Shown in pieces: positions 10,791 through 24,600 of a stretch of 64,000 nucleotides of DNA. The notes beneath the pieces were generated by a model. It had not been told where the DNA came from. It saw only the letters and a list, made by a program, of their open reading frames with translations, and made no database searches. Position 1 is the first letter of the stretch. The number at the start of each line of letters is the position of its first letter. Location: NCBI GenBank assembly GCA_958450365.1, contig CAUEEP010000729.1:1576501-1640500 (forward strand). Reading direction: 5' to 3'. This stretch comes from Mesorhabditis belari (taxonomy: Eukaryota > Nematoda > Chromadorea > Rhabditida > Rhabditidae). The position numbers were made by a program, and so were the translations under genes.

Positions 10791-13700
10791 GTGTCCGTTC
10801 GAGCCGATGTAATCGAGCATGTGTTAAGAGATGGAATCGCGTTGTTACCCGGATGTCGCGATCGACAGGTTTTTGACTAATAACATCTTTATAGCTCTTG
10901 ATATGTTATTGATATTTAACCAATAATATCTTTATAACTCTTGATATATTATCTAATCTTGAAATCAGGACTTATTTCTTGAATTTCTGGAATTTCTGGA
11001 ATTTCTGGAATTTCGAAAACTTTTAGGGTCATCCACTCGTCGTTTTCCCCTCACGCGAGCCGGCTGTGAACCCAGATCATGTGCGGAATATTCTCTTGTA
11101 TTTGCGAGAGGTTTGCGCGTGAGTTTCTCAAAGGAAAACTAGGAAAACTACTTAAAACTACTTAAGTAAAACTACTTAAATAAAACAACTTAAGGAAAAC
11201 AACTTAATTAAAACAACTTAAGTAAAACTACACTTTTAAACCATCAGTTTCCATTTGATCAGCTTAATTTTGGTCTAATTGATTCAGTCTTTTGATCCCA
11301 AATGATACTAAAATTGGTTTAATTGAAAGGAAACTTTTATTAGCTTGGTAAATATGAAAGGTTATTTTTTTGATCATTTTTAACATAACAGAAAAATTTA
11401 TTTAAGCACTTTCAAAATCAAATGTATTCACCACAAGCATTAATAACTTCTTTCCAACGTTGCCCCAAATCACGAATACCGTCCTCGTAAAATTAAAGAT
11501 TTTTAGAGGCAAAATAGTTGGCAACCCAATTTTCGATGCCCTGCTTTTGTTTGAACTGCTGTCCAGAAACTGCTTGTTTCATTGACCGAAAGAGATGGTA
11601 ATCCGATGGGGCTAGATCAGGGCTGTATGGTGGGTGTGGAAGAAGTTTCCAGCTCAACTTGTCGATTTGTTCGTGGACGATCTTTGAAATGTGAGGCCTA
11701 GCATTGTCGTGAAGAAATCTGACCTTCGATGGGTCGATCCTCTTTTTCCTCAAATGCTGGATCGACTCGACCCATTTGTTCTGCATAAAGTCTTCCGTCA
11801 ACAGTGTCTCCTTTATCTAATATTTCCAAATGAGCCAATCCCTTAGCATTCCACCACACACAAAGCATAACTTTTTCGGAGGCTTCGGGATAGAATGAGA
11901 GGTCCGCTTCGAACTCAGCCACTCAGCCATAGAGTTGAATATTTCCATACGAAAGCCAAGTCTCATCAGATGTCAAAAATACTTCCAAAAGTCACGATGG
12001 CTAGCTTTACGTAGAAGAACAGAGCTCAAGGTGACTCGTGTGACTTTGTGGGCATCAGTGAGGTCGTGGGGGAGCCATTTCCCGCTTCGATATGATTTCC
12101 CAAGAACGTGTAAATGGTAACATGAGTGCATCCGAACTTTTCTGCTAAATTTTCTACACTTTTGCGATGGATCCAAGTCGACCTCGTTCAGTAACAGCTG
12201 ATCGTCCAAAGTAATCGGCGGCTTTCCATGTGGTGCGTCTTCCAATGACTCGTTTCCCGTTTTGAAGCGACCGTACCAAACACAACATTGTTTGTAAGTA
12301 AGAGTAGCTTCATCCAAAAACAGTACAAATGTTCTGATGGCATTCCGTAGCTTTCTTGTTTCACTTGCATGAAAATGGCGGCCCTGATTTTAAATTTTTG
12401 TTTACCCATCTTTGCCGAGCTGAAACAATACAAATATTGTTCAAAACAAAAATGTTTTTGCAAAAAAAACATGAGCACATTTTGACATATTATTGAGAAA
12501 AATCCTAGACAGGGAATGTCCTTCGTAACGACAGGGCAATATTTTTTGTAAAAAATAACCTTTCATATTTACCAAGCTATTGGGTTGATGCATAATTATC
12601 CGGACTTCTTTTATAAATGATTTTATTTAACAAAAAATAACATAAATAGTTAGAAAAATATGTTTAATTGATTATTCTGGAGCATATTCACCGCCTACAT
12701 CAATAACTGATTGCCATTTGCTTGGAAGACGATCGATTCCACGAGCGAAGAATAAACGATCTTTGGAGGCAATCCACGCTTTAACATCGTCTATCAAGTC
12801 ATCCAAATCGTTGTAGATCTTATTTGTTTGCCAATTTTTGAGCGATCGATTGACGTGGTAGTCCGTTGGGGCTTCTCCAGTTCTTTGAGATCGCGAAACG
12901 ACTCTGCGGCAGACCATCCCTTTTCGAAGTGGTAGAGCATGATATGGCGAAGATGGATATGATTGTCGACACGCATTTTGTTCACTAAAGAATAACGAAT
13001 ATTTAAAAAAAAGAAATAGACAAAAAGCTTTCAAAACAAAAAAGATACAAGCACGCAAAAAGAAGTCCGGATAATTATGCATCAACCCAATACAATACAA
13101 GTTACTAATTACTCTTTTTTGTTTTGTCGATCTATTGGGTTGGTGAATTGAAAACTCTCGAAAAAGAATCACTGCGCAAAAAGGGGAAATGAAATGGCGG
13201 GAAAGGAGGGGGAGGGGAGGGGGGAGGGGGGTTACTGTATCTGTCTGTCTTTCTGTCTGTCTTTCTGTCTGCCTTACTGTACGGATTTTGTCATCGAATT
13301 CTGATGGCCGTCCTCTTCCTGGTTCATCATCAACACTTGTGTTACCGGACTTGAAACGATCGAACCATTCATAAACTGTTGCACGTCCAATTGTTCCTTG
13401 ACCAAAAAGTTCTTTGAGATCGCGAAACGACTCTGCGGCAGACCATCCCTTTTCGAAGTGGTAGAGCATGATATGGCGAAGATGGATATGATTGTCGACA
13501 CGCATTTTGTTCACTAAAGAATAACGAATATTTTAAAAAAAGAAATAGACAAAAAGCTTTCAAAACAAAAAAGATACAAGCACGCAAAAAGAAGTCCGGA
13601 TAATTATGCATCAACCCAATAATAGTTTGAGTTTTTGAATAGATTTTTTAGGTTTTTAAAGATAGAAAACGGAAAACGGAAAACGGAAAACAGAAAACGG

Positions 13701-15670
13701 ATATCTTTTTTCTAAAGCTTTGTTCAGTTTTCTTTATAATCGTTTTTCAGAGACGATGCTCGAGATCGTGGCTTCATGATTGTGATCGACATGCGCGGAA
13801 AGCAAACGTGGAACAATGTGAAACCGATGCTTAAAGCGATAAACGTAAGTGTGAACTGAGTCCTTTACTATTCTTGGTATGTAGTTTACTGTAGAGCTTG
13901 CTTAGCCTACTGCAGCTGACTGCTTACAGCTTACTGCAGCTATTTTACAGTACATCTTCTACGTCTGTCTTATTGCAGTAGACTAGCATCAAAGGTATTC
14001 AAACAAGAAAAGCCTTGTCAACAAGCCTTGTCAACAAGCCTTGTCAACAAGCCTTATCAACAAGCCTTGTCAACAAGCCTTGTCAACAAGCCTTGTCAAC
14101 AAGCCTTGTCAACAAGCCTTGTCAACAAGCCTTGTCAACCAGCAACAAGCCTCAACAACAAGAACAAGCCTTGTCCAATAGAGAAACACTTGCCAGTTGT
14201 TTAGAATTAAATCTTGATTTGAATGAAATGAGCAAGTAGAAGTCCATAATTTGTGCTGCATCTTATATGAATTTTAAGTGTCTGGTCGATGGTGGGGCGG
14301 CGATCGCGGGCGTTTTCATCATCAATCCGGACAAGCTCGGCGAGAAGTTGAAAACGCAGATTTCTTCGGGGTTTTGTAAATTTGAGGTAAACTAATCGAT
14401 ATCGTATCTATTCTAATAGAAGCAAAGCCTCTAGAAGAAACAATAGCTATGAATATTCATCTTAGTAGACCGAATACCCTGAGTTTTTCGCCTTTAAAGA
14501 TATATACGTCGTAACCGATTATGAATTTCGGCCGATGATGAATGAGTGGGTCTAGGAGCGTCCAACGATCAAGTATTTAGTAAAATTCAACGCAGAATCA
14601 TTAATAATTATGTTAAACTTTTGAAATTAGAAAGATTGGATAAAAAGAAAAAAAATTATGGCGCCTCAAAGTTTCCTCAGTTTTTTTGCTCTAATTTTTT
14701 TTCTTTTTATCAAATCTTTCTAATTTTAAAAATTTAACACAATTATTAATTATTCTGCGTTGAATGAAACTAAATACTTGATGGTTGGACGCTCATAGAC
14801 CCACTCATTCATAATCGGCTGAAATTCATAATCCGTTACGACATATATAAGGGACTTCGAGACAGACAGATCAAAAAAATCGGGTCGCACAACTCCAAGC
14901 GCTTGATCTAGCCTCCAGAGTATCGAATTCAAATGGACTTTTTTTGATTTAAAAGCCAAGATTTCAAGCTATTTAACAATACCAATCAATTAGATTTTTC
15001 TTTTGAAAAAGTAGCTAAAAACCCTTATCGAAATTGACGAGACAAGTTTCGAGTTTCCTCTTTATCTCGTCAAGTTCGATAAGGGTTTTTAGCTACTTTT
15101 TCAAAAGAAAAATCTAATTGATTGGTATTGTTAAATAGCTTGAAATCTTGGCTTTTAAATCAAAAAAAAGTTCATTTGAATTCGATACTCTGGAGGCTAG
15201 ATCAAGCGCTTGGAGTTGTTGGACCGATTTTTCTCGTTTAGCAAGTCTATCTACGCATTTCCTTGAGAAAAATAGCTTTTTTTAATGCTTTTTTTGCATA
15301 AACAGTGTCAATTTTGATCCGTTTTTTTATCAATTTCTTTATTTATTGAAAAAAAAAAGCTGGAAACCATTTTGATGATTCCTAGCAACCAATAAAGATA
15401 GTCCAGAAAGTCTAGAAAACTTTGAAACTCGACCTTTCCAGGTTCAAAAGCCTTATCAGGCGAATTTCCAAATTTAAAACCTCATTTTCAGGTTCAAAAA
15501 ATCAGCGTCGACACTCTGAACAAGTACTTCGAGTCAACTCAATTAATACGGTAATTAATATAACAAATTTGCTTTGCTTTTGCTTTGCTTTTGCTTTAAA
15601 AATCCAATTTTAAAGGGAACTAGGCGGGTCTTTTTATTACGATCATGACGAGTGGCTGGAGACGAGATTG
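10791..15670 (+). CDS. unc-73: Trio/UNC-73 exons 1-6 of the model: CRAL-TRIO (Sec14) domain
   Basis: Six exons encode residues 1-162 of the visible protein. The first reads VSVRADVIEHVLRDGIALLP, then GCRDRQ; the second begins GHPLVVFPSREP; the third contains RGFMIVIDMRG, the hallmark beta strand of the Trio Sec14 fold; the fourth has VFIINPDKLGEKLKTQISSG; the sixth ends with YYDHDEWLETRL, equivalent to the NHEEW stretch of Trio. Exon 2 leaves a two-base phase (GC|A) that exon 3 completes. The second intron (2.6 kb) is filled by three mariner-type elements. Acceptors of exons 4 and 6 are AAG rather than CAG or TAG. The family fold is a lipid or small-hydrophobe pocket; in Trio its ligand is not settled. 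The upstream exon with the start codon was not recognised. Confidence 0.9.
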
Positions 15671-18600
15671 GTGAGTTGAATTCTTTCTATTTTGAGCTCT
15701 TGTAAACCTGGAAACGTGTTCTTTCTAGTACATTGAATCCTTGATCTTTAAACCCTCTAAAACCCATTCAAAATCGAATTTCAGTAGCTTAACCTTTTTC
15801 TCAGTCTCAATCCTTCAATTTTGACTATTTTGACTAAGAATTTGACGATTTTAACTATTATTTAGGATAAAATTTAATGCAGAATCGATGCAAAATAAAA
15901 TTACGCGTCGAATGATACCAAAATGAGCTCAAAATCTAATATCCATGCAAAGTTGTTGGCTAAAAACCAAAGCCTTGTCTATTAGGGACAGGACTGAAAC
16001 TTTTGCCTCATAACTTTGCGTGGATATTAGATTTTGAGTTCATTTTGGTATCATTCGATGCGAAATTTTGTTCTGCATCGATTCTGCATTGAATTTTATC
16101 CTAAATGATAGTTAAAATCTTCAAATTCGAAGGATTGGTGCTACAAAAAACCTTAAATTTCTAACGATCATTGAATCCCTCATCTTTAAATCCTCTAAAA
16201 TGTTCAAAATCAAATTTCAGGAGCTGGAGCGCTGGATTGGTAGTATTATTGAGGAAATGCGAAGGCTTGAGCTTCATAGAAGGGTTAGTTTTCTTCTATA
16301 GAGCTTTAAATATCGATTTCTTTTGCTTAAATCACTGTAATCTTGGGTTAAAGATTGAAATTTGATCGTTTTTTGAAGAAATTTGATTGTTTTTTGAAGA
16401 AATTTGATCGTTTTTGAAGAAATTGATCGTTATTTCAGCAAATTTGTGAAGCCGAATCGCCAGTTGATGTGCCGACAGCGCAAGCGGCAATTGAAAAGCA
16501 CACCACGAGTGTAAAGCGCGCAATTCTCAATGTGCCAATTGATATCATTCAACAGAAGGCTCAAATTGTGAGGAGATCTTTAAAAAGGAAGAAAAGATGA
16601 AGAAAAAGACTTGAATTCATTGAAAATCTAGATAAAGAAAAAGATAAAAAAAGTTATGATTAGGTACAAGAAAGAGTGCTACGAAATGGTCGTCCTCCAA
16701 ACCCGGATCTCGAAGCGGCTTTGCCAAACTTGGCTAACCTTGTCGCATCGTTACAACAGCTGAAGTAAGTTCTTAAGTAAGTAAAAACCAATTTGAACCA
16801 ATATAATTTTATATCTTTTAACTAATCTATAAGTTAATCTATAAGTTACTCTATAAATTAATCTATAAATTAATCTATAAATTAATCTATAAACTAATCT
16901 ATAAATTAATCTATAAACTAATCTATAAATTAATCTATAAACTAATCTATAAGTTAATCTATAAACTAATCTATAAATTAATCTATAAGTTACTCTATAA
17001 ATTAATCTATAAATTAATCTATAAATTAATCTATAAACTAATCTATAAATTAATCTATAAACTAATCTATAAATTAATCTATAAACTAATCTATAAGTTA
17101 ATCTATAAACTAATCTATAAGTTACTCTATAAGTTACTCTATAAATTAATCTATAAATTAATCTATAAATTAATCTATAAATTAATCTATAAACTAATCT
17201 ATAAATTAATCTATAAACTAATCTATAAATTAATCTATAAACTAATCTATAAGTTAATCTATAAACTAATCTATAAATTAATCTATAAACTAATCTATAA
17301 ATTAATCTATAAATTAATCTATAATAATAATAATAATAATAATACTTTATTCAAACGATAAAGTGAAAGAAATCATAGAGAAATGCACAGTGATACTTAA
17401 TCATACAATACATACTGAAATCAATAGGCCAATTACTTACGGCAAAGAGCCACTAGATCTAAAGCATCGATACGTTTCTTGAATATGAAAAGCGACTGAA
17501 TTTCTCGTATGTCGTTTGGGAGCAAGTTCCATAATCTAGCGGCTCTAACGGGAAATGAATTTGATAAATAAATTAATCTATAAATTAATCTATAAATTAA
17601 TCTATAAACTAATCTATAAGTTAATCTATAAATTAATCTATAAATCTAGAAACGAAGTCTACAAGTTGTGGGAAAATCGTCGAATCGAATTGCAGACGAC
17701 GGTCGAATTGAAACTTTTTGAAAGAGACGCTGATCAAGTGAGCTTTTCGATCTTTCTCTTTTCTATATAATGCTAGTAGAATGGCAATATTAGTTCCTTT
17801 TAGAATGCTAATAACTTTGAAAACAAATAAAGTACACTAATAACAATGCTAATAACAATAAGACAACAAGAATGGAGGCTTTGCTGCGGAATGGAGGCTT
17901 TGCCTGCTTCAAGAAGTCTATTATCAATCCTCACCACCAAAAACGATAAATATTAGGTTGTCCAATAAGTAATGCGTGTTTTGACACGATTTTTAAAATA
18001 TCACAAAATTAACAAAAGAGAACTTTATTAATCGATATATTCTCCACAACAATCAACAACATTTCTCCATCGTCCGAGCAAAGAGTGAAGTCCGTCATAA
18101 TAGAATGAAGCTGGTTTCGATGAGAAGAAATTCCAGCCTTCCAGCGCGTTCCTCGTCCTCTAACGACTCGTTTCCGTCCGCAAATCGTTTAAACCAGCGC
18201 TGGCACCGACTGATTGAAATTGAATCCTCTCCAAATGCGGCACAGATAGTTCGATGGCAATCCGCTGCAGTTTTACCTCGTTTGAAATCATACAGCATTG
18301 ATGCGCGGACAAAAAACTTTTTGTCTTTCATCTGCAAAACAACATATCTATTGGGTTGGGGAGAATGAGTCGGCGCCAAACTTTAAAGGGACTTTTTGCA
18401 CACATAAAGCCTTCTTTAAATATACGTTTGGTTTCATCAAAAGGATCCACTATTTCTCTACAAAATCACTTTTGAGAGATTCCACAAAGCTTTTCTTTCG
18501 TGGAGTTTATGGACTCCCAAACACAGCTAGTCAAAATGGCAAAGAGTCCGACTCATCATTTGAACAGTTTCTTTCACATAAACCTTCTTTGGTGTTTATA

Positions 18601-21600
18601 TAAAAAAGATAGAGCACATTCAATTACTTAAGTTGCCAAATTTGCAGGAAGATCCCACCAATGGTTTTTTCTAGATCACAGTTTGTAGTTTTTGTGAAAA
18701 AATGGCTTTTTCTTGAGCGGAGGCGCTGTTTGAATTTTCTTTTAAATGTGATTTTGTAGAGAATTAGTTAACCATTCTACTCATATCAAACGCATATTAT
18801 TTGACGAAGTCGAATAGAAGTTTTAGACATTTTTTTGATTTTCGGCGCCGACTCATTCTCCCCAACCCAATATTATAAAACAAAGGCAAATGAATAAAAT
18901 AATATATAAAAATAAACACAAGATGCTGATGATTAAAAAGAGCATATATTTGCTCGAAGCGATTTCGCAATAGTTTCGAAATAAGTAACACGCATTACTT
19001 ATTGGACAACCTACCGTATTTCCTCTAATAAACGCCCCCCTGACCAACTTTGGACGCTTCGTTCTCAGCCCCATTTGGAGATATTTTTATGTTTAATATA
19101 TCAAAAGATAGAAGACATTAAGGGCTATCTTTTGATATATTAAACATAAAGATATCTCAAAATGGGGCTGAGAACGAAGCGTCCAAAGTTGGTCAGGGGG
19201 GGGGGCGTTTATTAGAGGAAATACGGTAATATTAATGAATTGCCATCATTTCAGCTTCTAAGCTGGCTTCGAGAGATGAGCGTCAGCTTGCAACGAGCGA
19301 TGGGCGATGTGGGCACCAACGAGACAGAAGCAAGAGAAAAATGGAGACAATTTGAGGAAATCGTGTTGAGTGTTGAGGTGAATTTGAAAAGAAAATGATT
19401 ACTACGATTATTACGATTACGATTATCAAAAGAAATCTAGAGATTGAATGAAAATTGGAATTCTAGACTCGAGAGGATCGTCGTCAGAATATCGCCGCGT
19501 TGGCTGGCCGCATTTGCGCCACAATTGGGCCGATGAAGAACCGGGTGAGTGTAGAAAGAATCGAAACAAAGAAACACTATCAAACAATAATAATGTAGGA
19601 AAGTTTTCAGCTAAAAAGACAGAAAAAAATAACGAAAAATCTGTCGGTCCTTGGCAATTCGGCTTTTTCTCAGTGTCAATCCTTCAATTTTGACTATTTT
19701 AACTATCATTCAGAATAAAATTCAATACAAAATCGATGCAGAACAAAATTTCGCGTCGAATGATACCAAAATGAGCTCAAAATCTAATATCCATGCAAAG
19801 TTGTCGGCTAAAAACCAAAGCCTTGTCTATTAGGGACATGACTGAACCTTTTGCCTCATAACTTTGCATGGATATTAGATTTTGAGTTTATTTTGGTATC
19901 ATTCGACGCGCAATTTTATTCTGCATTGAGTCTGCATTAATTCTGCATTGACTTTTACCCTGCATGATAGTTAAAATAGTCAAAATAGGCAATTCGGCTT
20001 TTTCTCAGTATCGATCCTTCAATTCTGACTATTTTAACTATCATTCAGGATAAAATTCAATGCAGAATTCATGCAGAATTGATGGAGAATAAAATTGCGC
20101 GTCGAATGATACCAAAATGAACTGAAAATCTTGTATCCACGCAAAGTTATGAGGCAAAAGATTAAGTCCTGTCCATAATGGACAGGGCTTTGGTTTTTAG
20201 ACAATAACTTTGCATGGATATTAGATTTTGAGTTGATTTTGATATCATTCGACGCGCAATCTTATTCTGCATTGAATGATAGTTAAAATAGTCAAATTCC
20301 AAGGATTGGTGCTACAAAAAACCCTAAAATTTCTAACGACCAAAAAGAACAGACAATTTTTTTTGTTAAAAGTTTGTGAATACACAAAATTAAGTAAAAA
20401 TTGGGTTTTATTAAAAAGCCAAAAAGCGAGAGTCAAAAGTAAAGCCAGTCAGGTCGAAAGCTAAAAATTGGCTTGAAATTGGCTTGGCAAATCGCTTCTA
20501 GGAACAGCTTTTGCTATTGTGTTACAAGGTGATCGCAAAGTATAGCGACAACTGGGAAAGTAGCTGAGAAATGCCTAGTTTCTCTCAAAAGTGGCAAGTG
20601 TTATATAGAGAATTGTAGCCCTTAATCTTGGCTACATTTCGCTAACAAAAACGTTTCGATTACACTTATGCAACTCATTTTACAAGCTCTTGAAAGCTAG
20701 TCGACATCACTCCAGTGAATCTGTCACTTCATCTCTTTAGCGCTCATTCAAGAGCTTGTAAAATGAGTTGGATATGTGCAATCGAAACGTTTTTGATGAA
20801 GAAATGTAGCCAAGATTAAGGGCTACAATTCTCTATATAACACTTAGCATTTTTGAAAGAAACTAGGCATGTTTTTCGTTTCCAAAGTTTTTAAAAAAGT
20901 TGTCGCTGTGCCTTTTGGTTAGTTGTGTATAAAGATAAAGTAAATCGTTATTTGAAAAGATTTGAATAGTGATTAAAATAGATCTTTGAAAAGGTGCTGA
21001 ATACAATTAACGCACTTAGCTCAGAACCAGTAGCCTTGGGTACCTCTTGGACTTCTTGAAAGTATTCCAATAAGTCCAAGAGGTGTTTACAACTGAAATC
21101 CTGGCGTTCAATCAGTTGAGATCAGACAACCGAATCGTTGAACACTGGCGAGTCTGAGCCTGAGCCTGAGCGTGAGCCAGAGCCTAGACTAAGCCTAAGC
21201 CTAAGCCTAGCCTAAGCCTAAGCCTAGCCTAAGCCTAAGCCTAAGCCTAGCCTAAGCCTAAGCCTAGCCTAAGCCTAGCCTAAGCCTAAGCCTAAGCTAT
21301 TATTAACTTTCAAATTCTATTTAATTTTAGAATAGTTTTAGGTCGAAATGGCAGCTGCTCGAGTGAACAATGAGTGGGAGAATTTGAAAGAATTGGTCAA
21401 TAAAAGAAGAGATCTCATCAAAATGGCCATCGGTTTCTATAAAGCGGCTCAATCGGTTGGTTTGAGCTTTCGGTAATGGAAATTTCACCAAAAACTTTGT
21501 TTCCTGAAAATTGAAATCCGCATTTCTGCATGCATGTACCTAATATTTCTGAGACGTAAATCCCTTAGAGATTTGCTTTGTTTGTGTTGAATGAATCTAC

Positions 21601-24600
21601 GCGTTTCAGTACTCAATTGAGTTGCCGAATTGGGTTCAAACGCCAGGCGTTGACCCAGCGACAATTGACGGCAATTCGAATGAGCAAATCGAGGAGGCGA
21701 TCGCGGTTGGTTTTTCTTTTCTTTATTGTTCTGATAATGGAAAATTGATGGAAATTGATGGAAATTGATGAAAATTGATTGAAATTGATGGAAATTGAGG
21801 AAAGATTGATGGAAATTGATGGAAATTGATGGAAATTGATGAAAATTGATGGAAATTGGTGGAAATTGATGAAAAATTGATGAAAATCAATATTGATTCT
21901 AACATTTTCAGTCACACGAGCGTTTTTGGAATCGAGCTGAAGGTGTTTACGCGGAAGTGGCCGATCTCAGCTCACATCTTTTCAAAGCTCAACGAAATGC
22001 GAATGTTTCTGATCTGGCATTGGGTGCTGGCATTCCGAAAGAGCATTTTATTTCAATACAACGTGAACACAAACGATTGGCGGATGCGTGGAAAGCGAGA
22101 AAGGTGATTTAGAATTTTTGATGTTAAGTTAGTTAGGAAATGGTGCCACGCTAACTGGTGCCACGCTAACTGGTGCCACGCTAACTGGTGCCACGCTAAC
22201 TGGTGCCACGCTAACTGGTGCCACGCTAACGGTGCCGGAACTGGTGCCCGAACTGGTGCCACGCTAACTGGTGCCACGCTAACTGGTGCCACGCTAACTG
22301 GTGCCACGCTAACTGGTGCCACGCTAACTGGTGCCACGCTAACTGGTGCCACGCTAACTGGTGCCACGCTAACTGGTGCCACGCTAACTGGTGCCGCGCA
22401 AACTGGTGCCGCGCAAACTGGTGCCGCGCTAACTGGTGCCGCGCAAACTGGTGCCACGCTAACTGGTGCCACGCTAACTGGTGCCACGCTAACTGGTGCC
22501 GCGCAAACTGGTGCCGCGCAAACTGGTGCCGCGCAAACTGGTGCCGCGCAAACTGGTGCCGCGCAAACTGGTGCCGCGCAAACTGGTGCCCAATTCTCTT
22601 TCAACTACACGGTGACCGATCGGGCTAGCCCGATTAGTTGGATCTATCGGATCCGATCGAATCGAGCTAGCTTGATCGGTCGGATCTATTGGATCGGCCC
22701 GGATCAAGCTAGCTTGACCTTGACGGATCGGATCGGCCTTGACGGATCGGATCGGCTCGCCCCTGATCCAATCGGATCCGATCCAATAAAGCTCGATCGG
22801 ATTGGATCGAGTTAGCTTGATCGGTTGGACCTGCCGAGCCGATCGCTCGGTCCTGATCCGATCCGATCCGCTCCGATCCGATCCAACAAAACCCGATCGG
22901 AACAAGCTAGCGCGATCAGTCGAAGCTATCGGATCGGCTCGGTCTTAGAGTGAGTAAGAGTGAGTAAGAGTGAGTAAGAGCGAGTCAGAGCGAGTAAAAG
23001 AGTAAGATAATGGTAGTGTCACTCAACTTTGCAATTACTCTCTTAACTATCAATCAATAGGCTTTCATGGGGACAATTATAAGGGTACTGCAATTAATTG
23101 TGCTGATAGAAATGACAGAAATTCAATCCTAACAATATCTAATCCTAAAAATCACACAACTACTGCAATAATCCAGTGCTAAAATGCGTCTTTTCCAGTC
23201 AAATTCCAACAACTCGTTACAGGTAATTTCTACCAATCAATATTCGAATTTTAAAGCTTTATCGTAACATTCTTTTGCTACAGATTGTAACAGACTTCTT
23301 CTAGATTCATTTCCATCGAATGCTTGCATTGATTGCTTTTCAAAAGGACATTCAATTGGTGGTTGAGTGGCTTGAACAGCACGGGGAACCATATTTGGAC
23401 AAAACGATGGCCGTTGGTGAGTTGCATTCAAGAGCTTGTAAAATGAGTTGTATAAGTGCAATCGGAAAGTTTTGGTTAGAGAAATGTAGCCAAGATTAAG
23501 GGCTACAATTATCTATATAACACTTGCCGCTTTTGAGAGAAACTAGGCATTTCTCAGCTGCTTTTCCAAGAAGTTGTTGCTATAGACTCGCTGTTAGACT
23601 CGAGTTTTTGTATATACCGTATTTTCTCTAATAGTAGTTTCTCTAGTAGTGCACTGATCGCCTAAATTCCTGCGCCTAATTCCTGCACCTAATCCTGCGC
23701 CTAATTCCTGCGTCGCCTAAATTCCTCGAAATCTCGAGAACCGCTGATCAGAACCTAACGATGTGGGGTCGGAAAATGTAGCTGACGATGAGATCTTGAC
23801 GATGGTTAGAGTGTTGAGCTTCTGGGAAAACTTAGGAACTGTAAAACGGGCTTCAACTCGGCTCACCGGGGTGCACTACTGTTAGAGAAAAGTAAACTAG
23901 AGAACTAGAAAAAACTAGAGAAAACTACTTTAAACTCGAAAAGAATTAGGATTATTCAAAGCTGATTACTGTAGTTCTAAAGGATTACTGTAGATCTAAA
24001 GGATCCCTAGTTCTAAAGGATCTCTAGATCTAAAGGATCCCTAGATCTAAAGGATCCCTAGATCTAAAGGATCCCTAGATCTAAAGGATCCCTAGTTCTA
24101 AAGGATTCCCGTAGATCTAAAGGTTCCCTAGTTCTAAAGGATTACCCTAGATCTAAAGGATCCCTAGTTCTAAAGGATGAGATCTAGTGATGGATTAGAG
24201 TGTTGAGCTTCTACAAAAGCTTTAAAACCGTAAAATAGCCACCAACTCGTCTCGCTTTGGTGCACTGATGCATTAGAGATAAATTAGAGAAAATCCGGTA
24301 TTTACTTTGTACTTAAAATTGAAAACAAAACCCTTCTAGTGCACTAAATTCTCTCATGAGCTCTCTAAATTCTCTCATTCTTCTCAAAATTAAAGAATTG
24401 AGTGCATGAGAAGCACCAATATCAGTAACTAAGCACCAGAGTTACTGTAAAAAGTCGCCGGGTTACGGTAGTTTTGCAAAAACGACAAATTTTCAGGTGA
24501 CAACTACGAAACGGCAAAACAACAATGGGATAATCATTTGCGCTTTCAGCAGATCGCCCAGAACACTTATACAAATGCTGAGAAACTTTTTGAGGCCAGC

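Noticed and set aside
12672..13514. 280-codon minus-strand ORF that looks like a full transposase
   Set aside because: It runs by chance through two separate deleted mariners and the spacer between them; the catalytic core is absent.
22053..22905. 183- and 138-codon minus-strand ORFs
   Set aside because: Products of the 15-bp GGTGCCACGCTAACT array lying in a Trio intron.
23199..23222. 24-nt exon TCAAATTCCAACAACTCGTT... with good splice sites, between Trio exons at 22103 and 23305
   Set aside because: Its frame gives SNSNNSLQ and would break a spectrin helix; joining 22103 directly to 23305 gives KARK-IHFHRMLALIAFQKDI, matching Trio.
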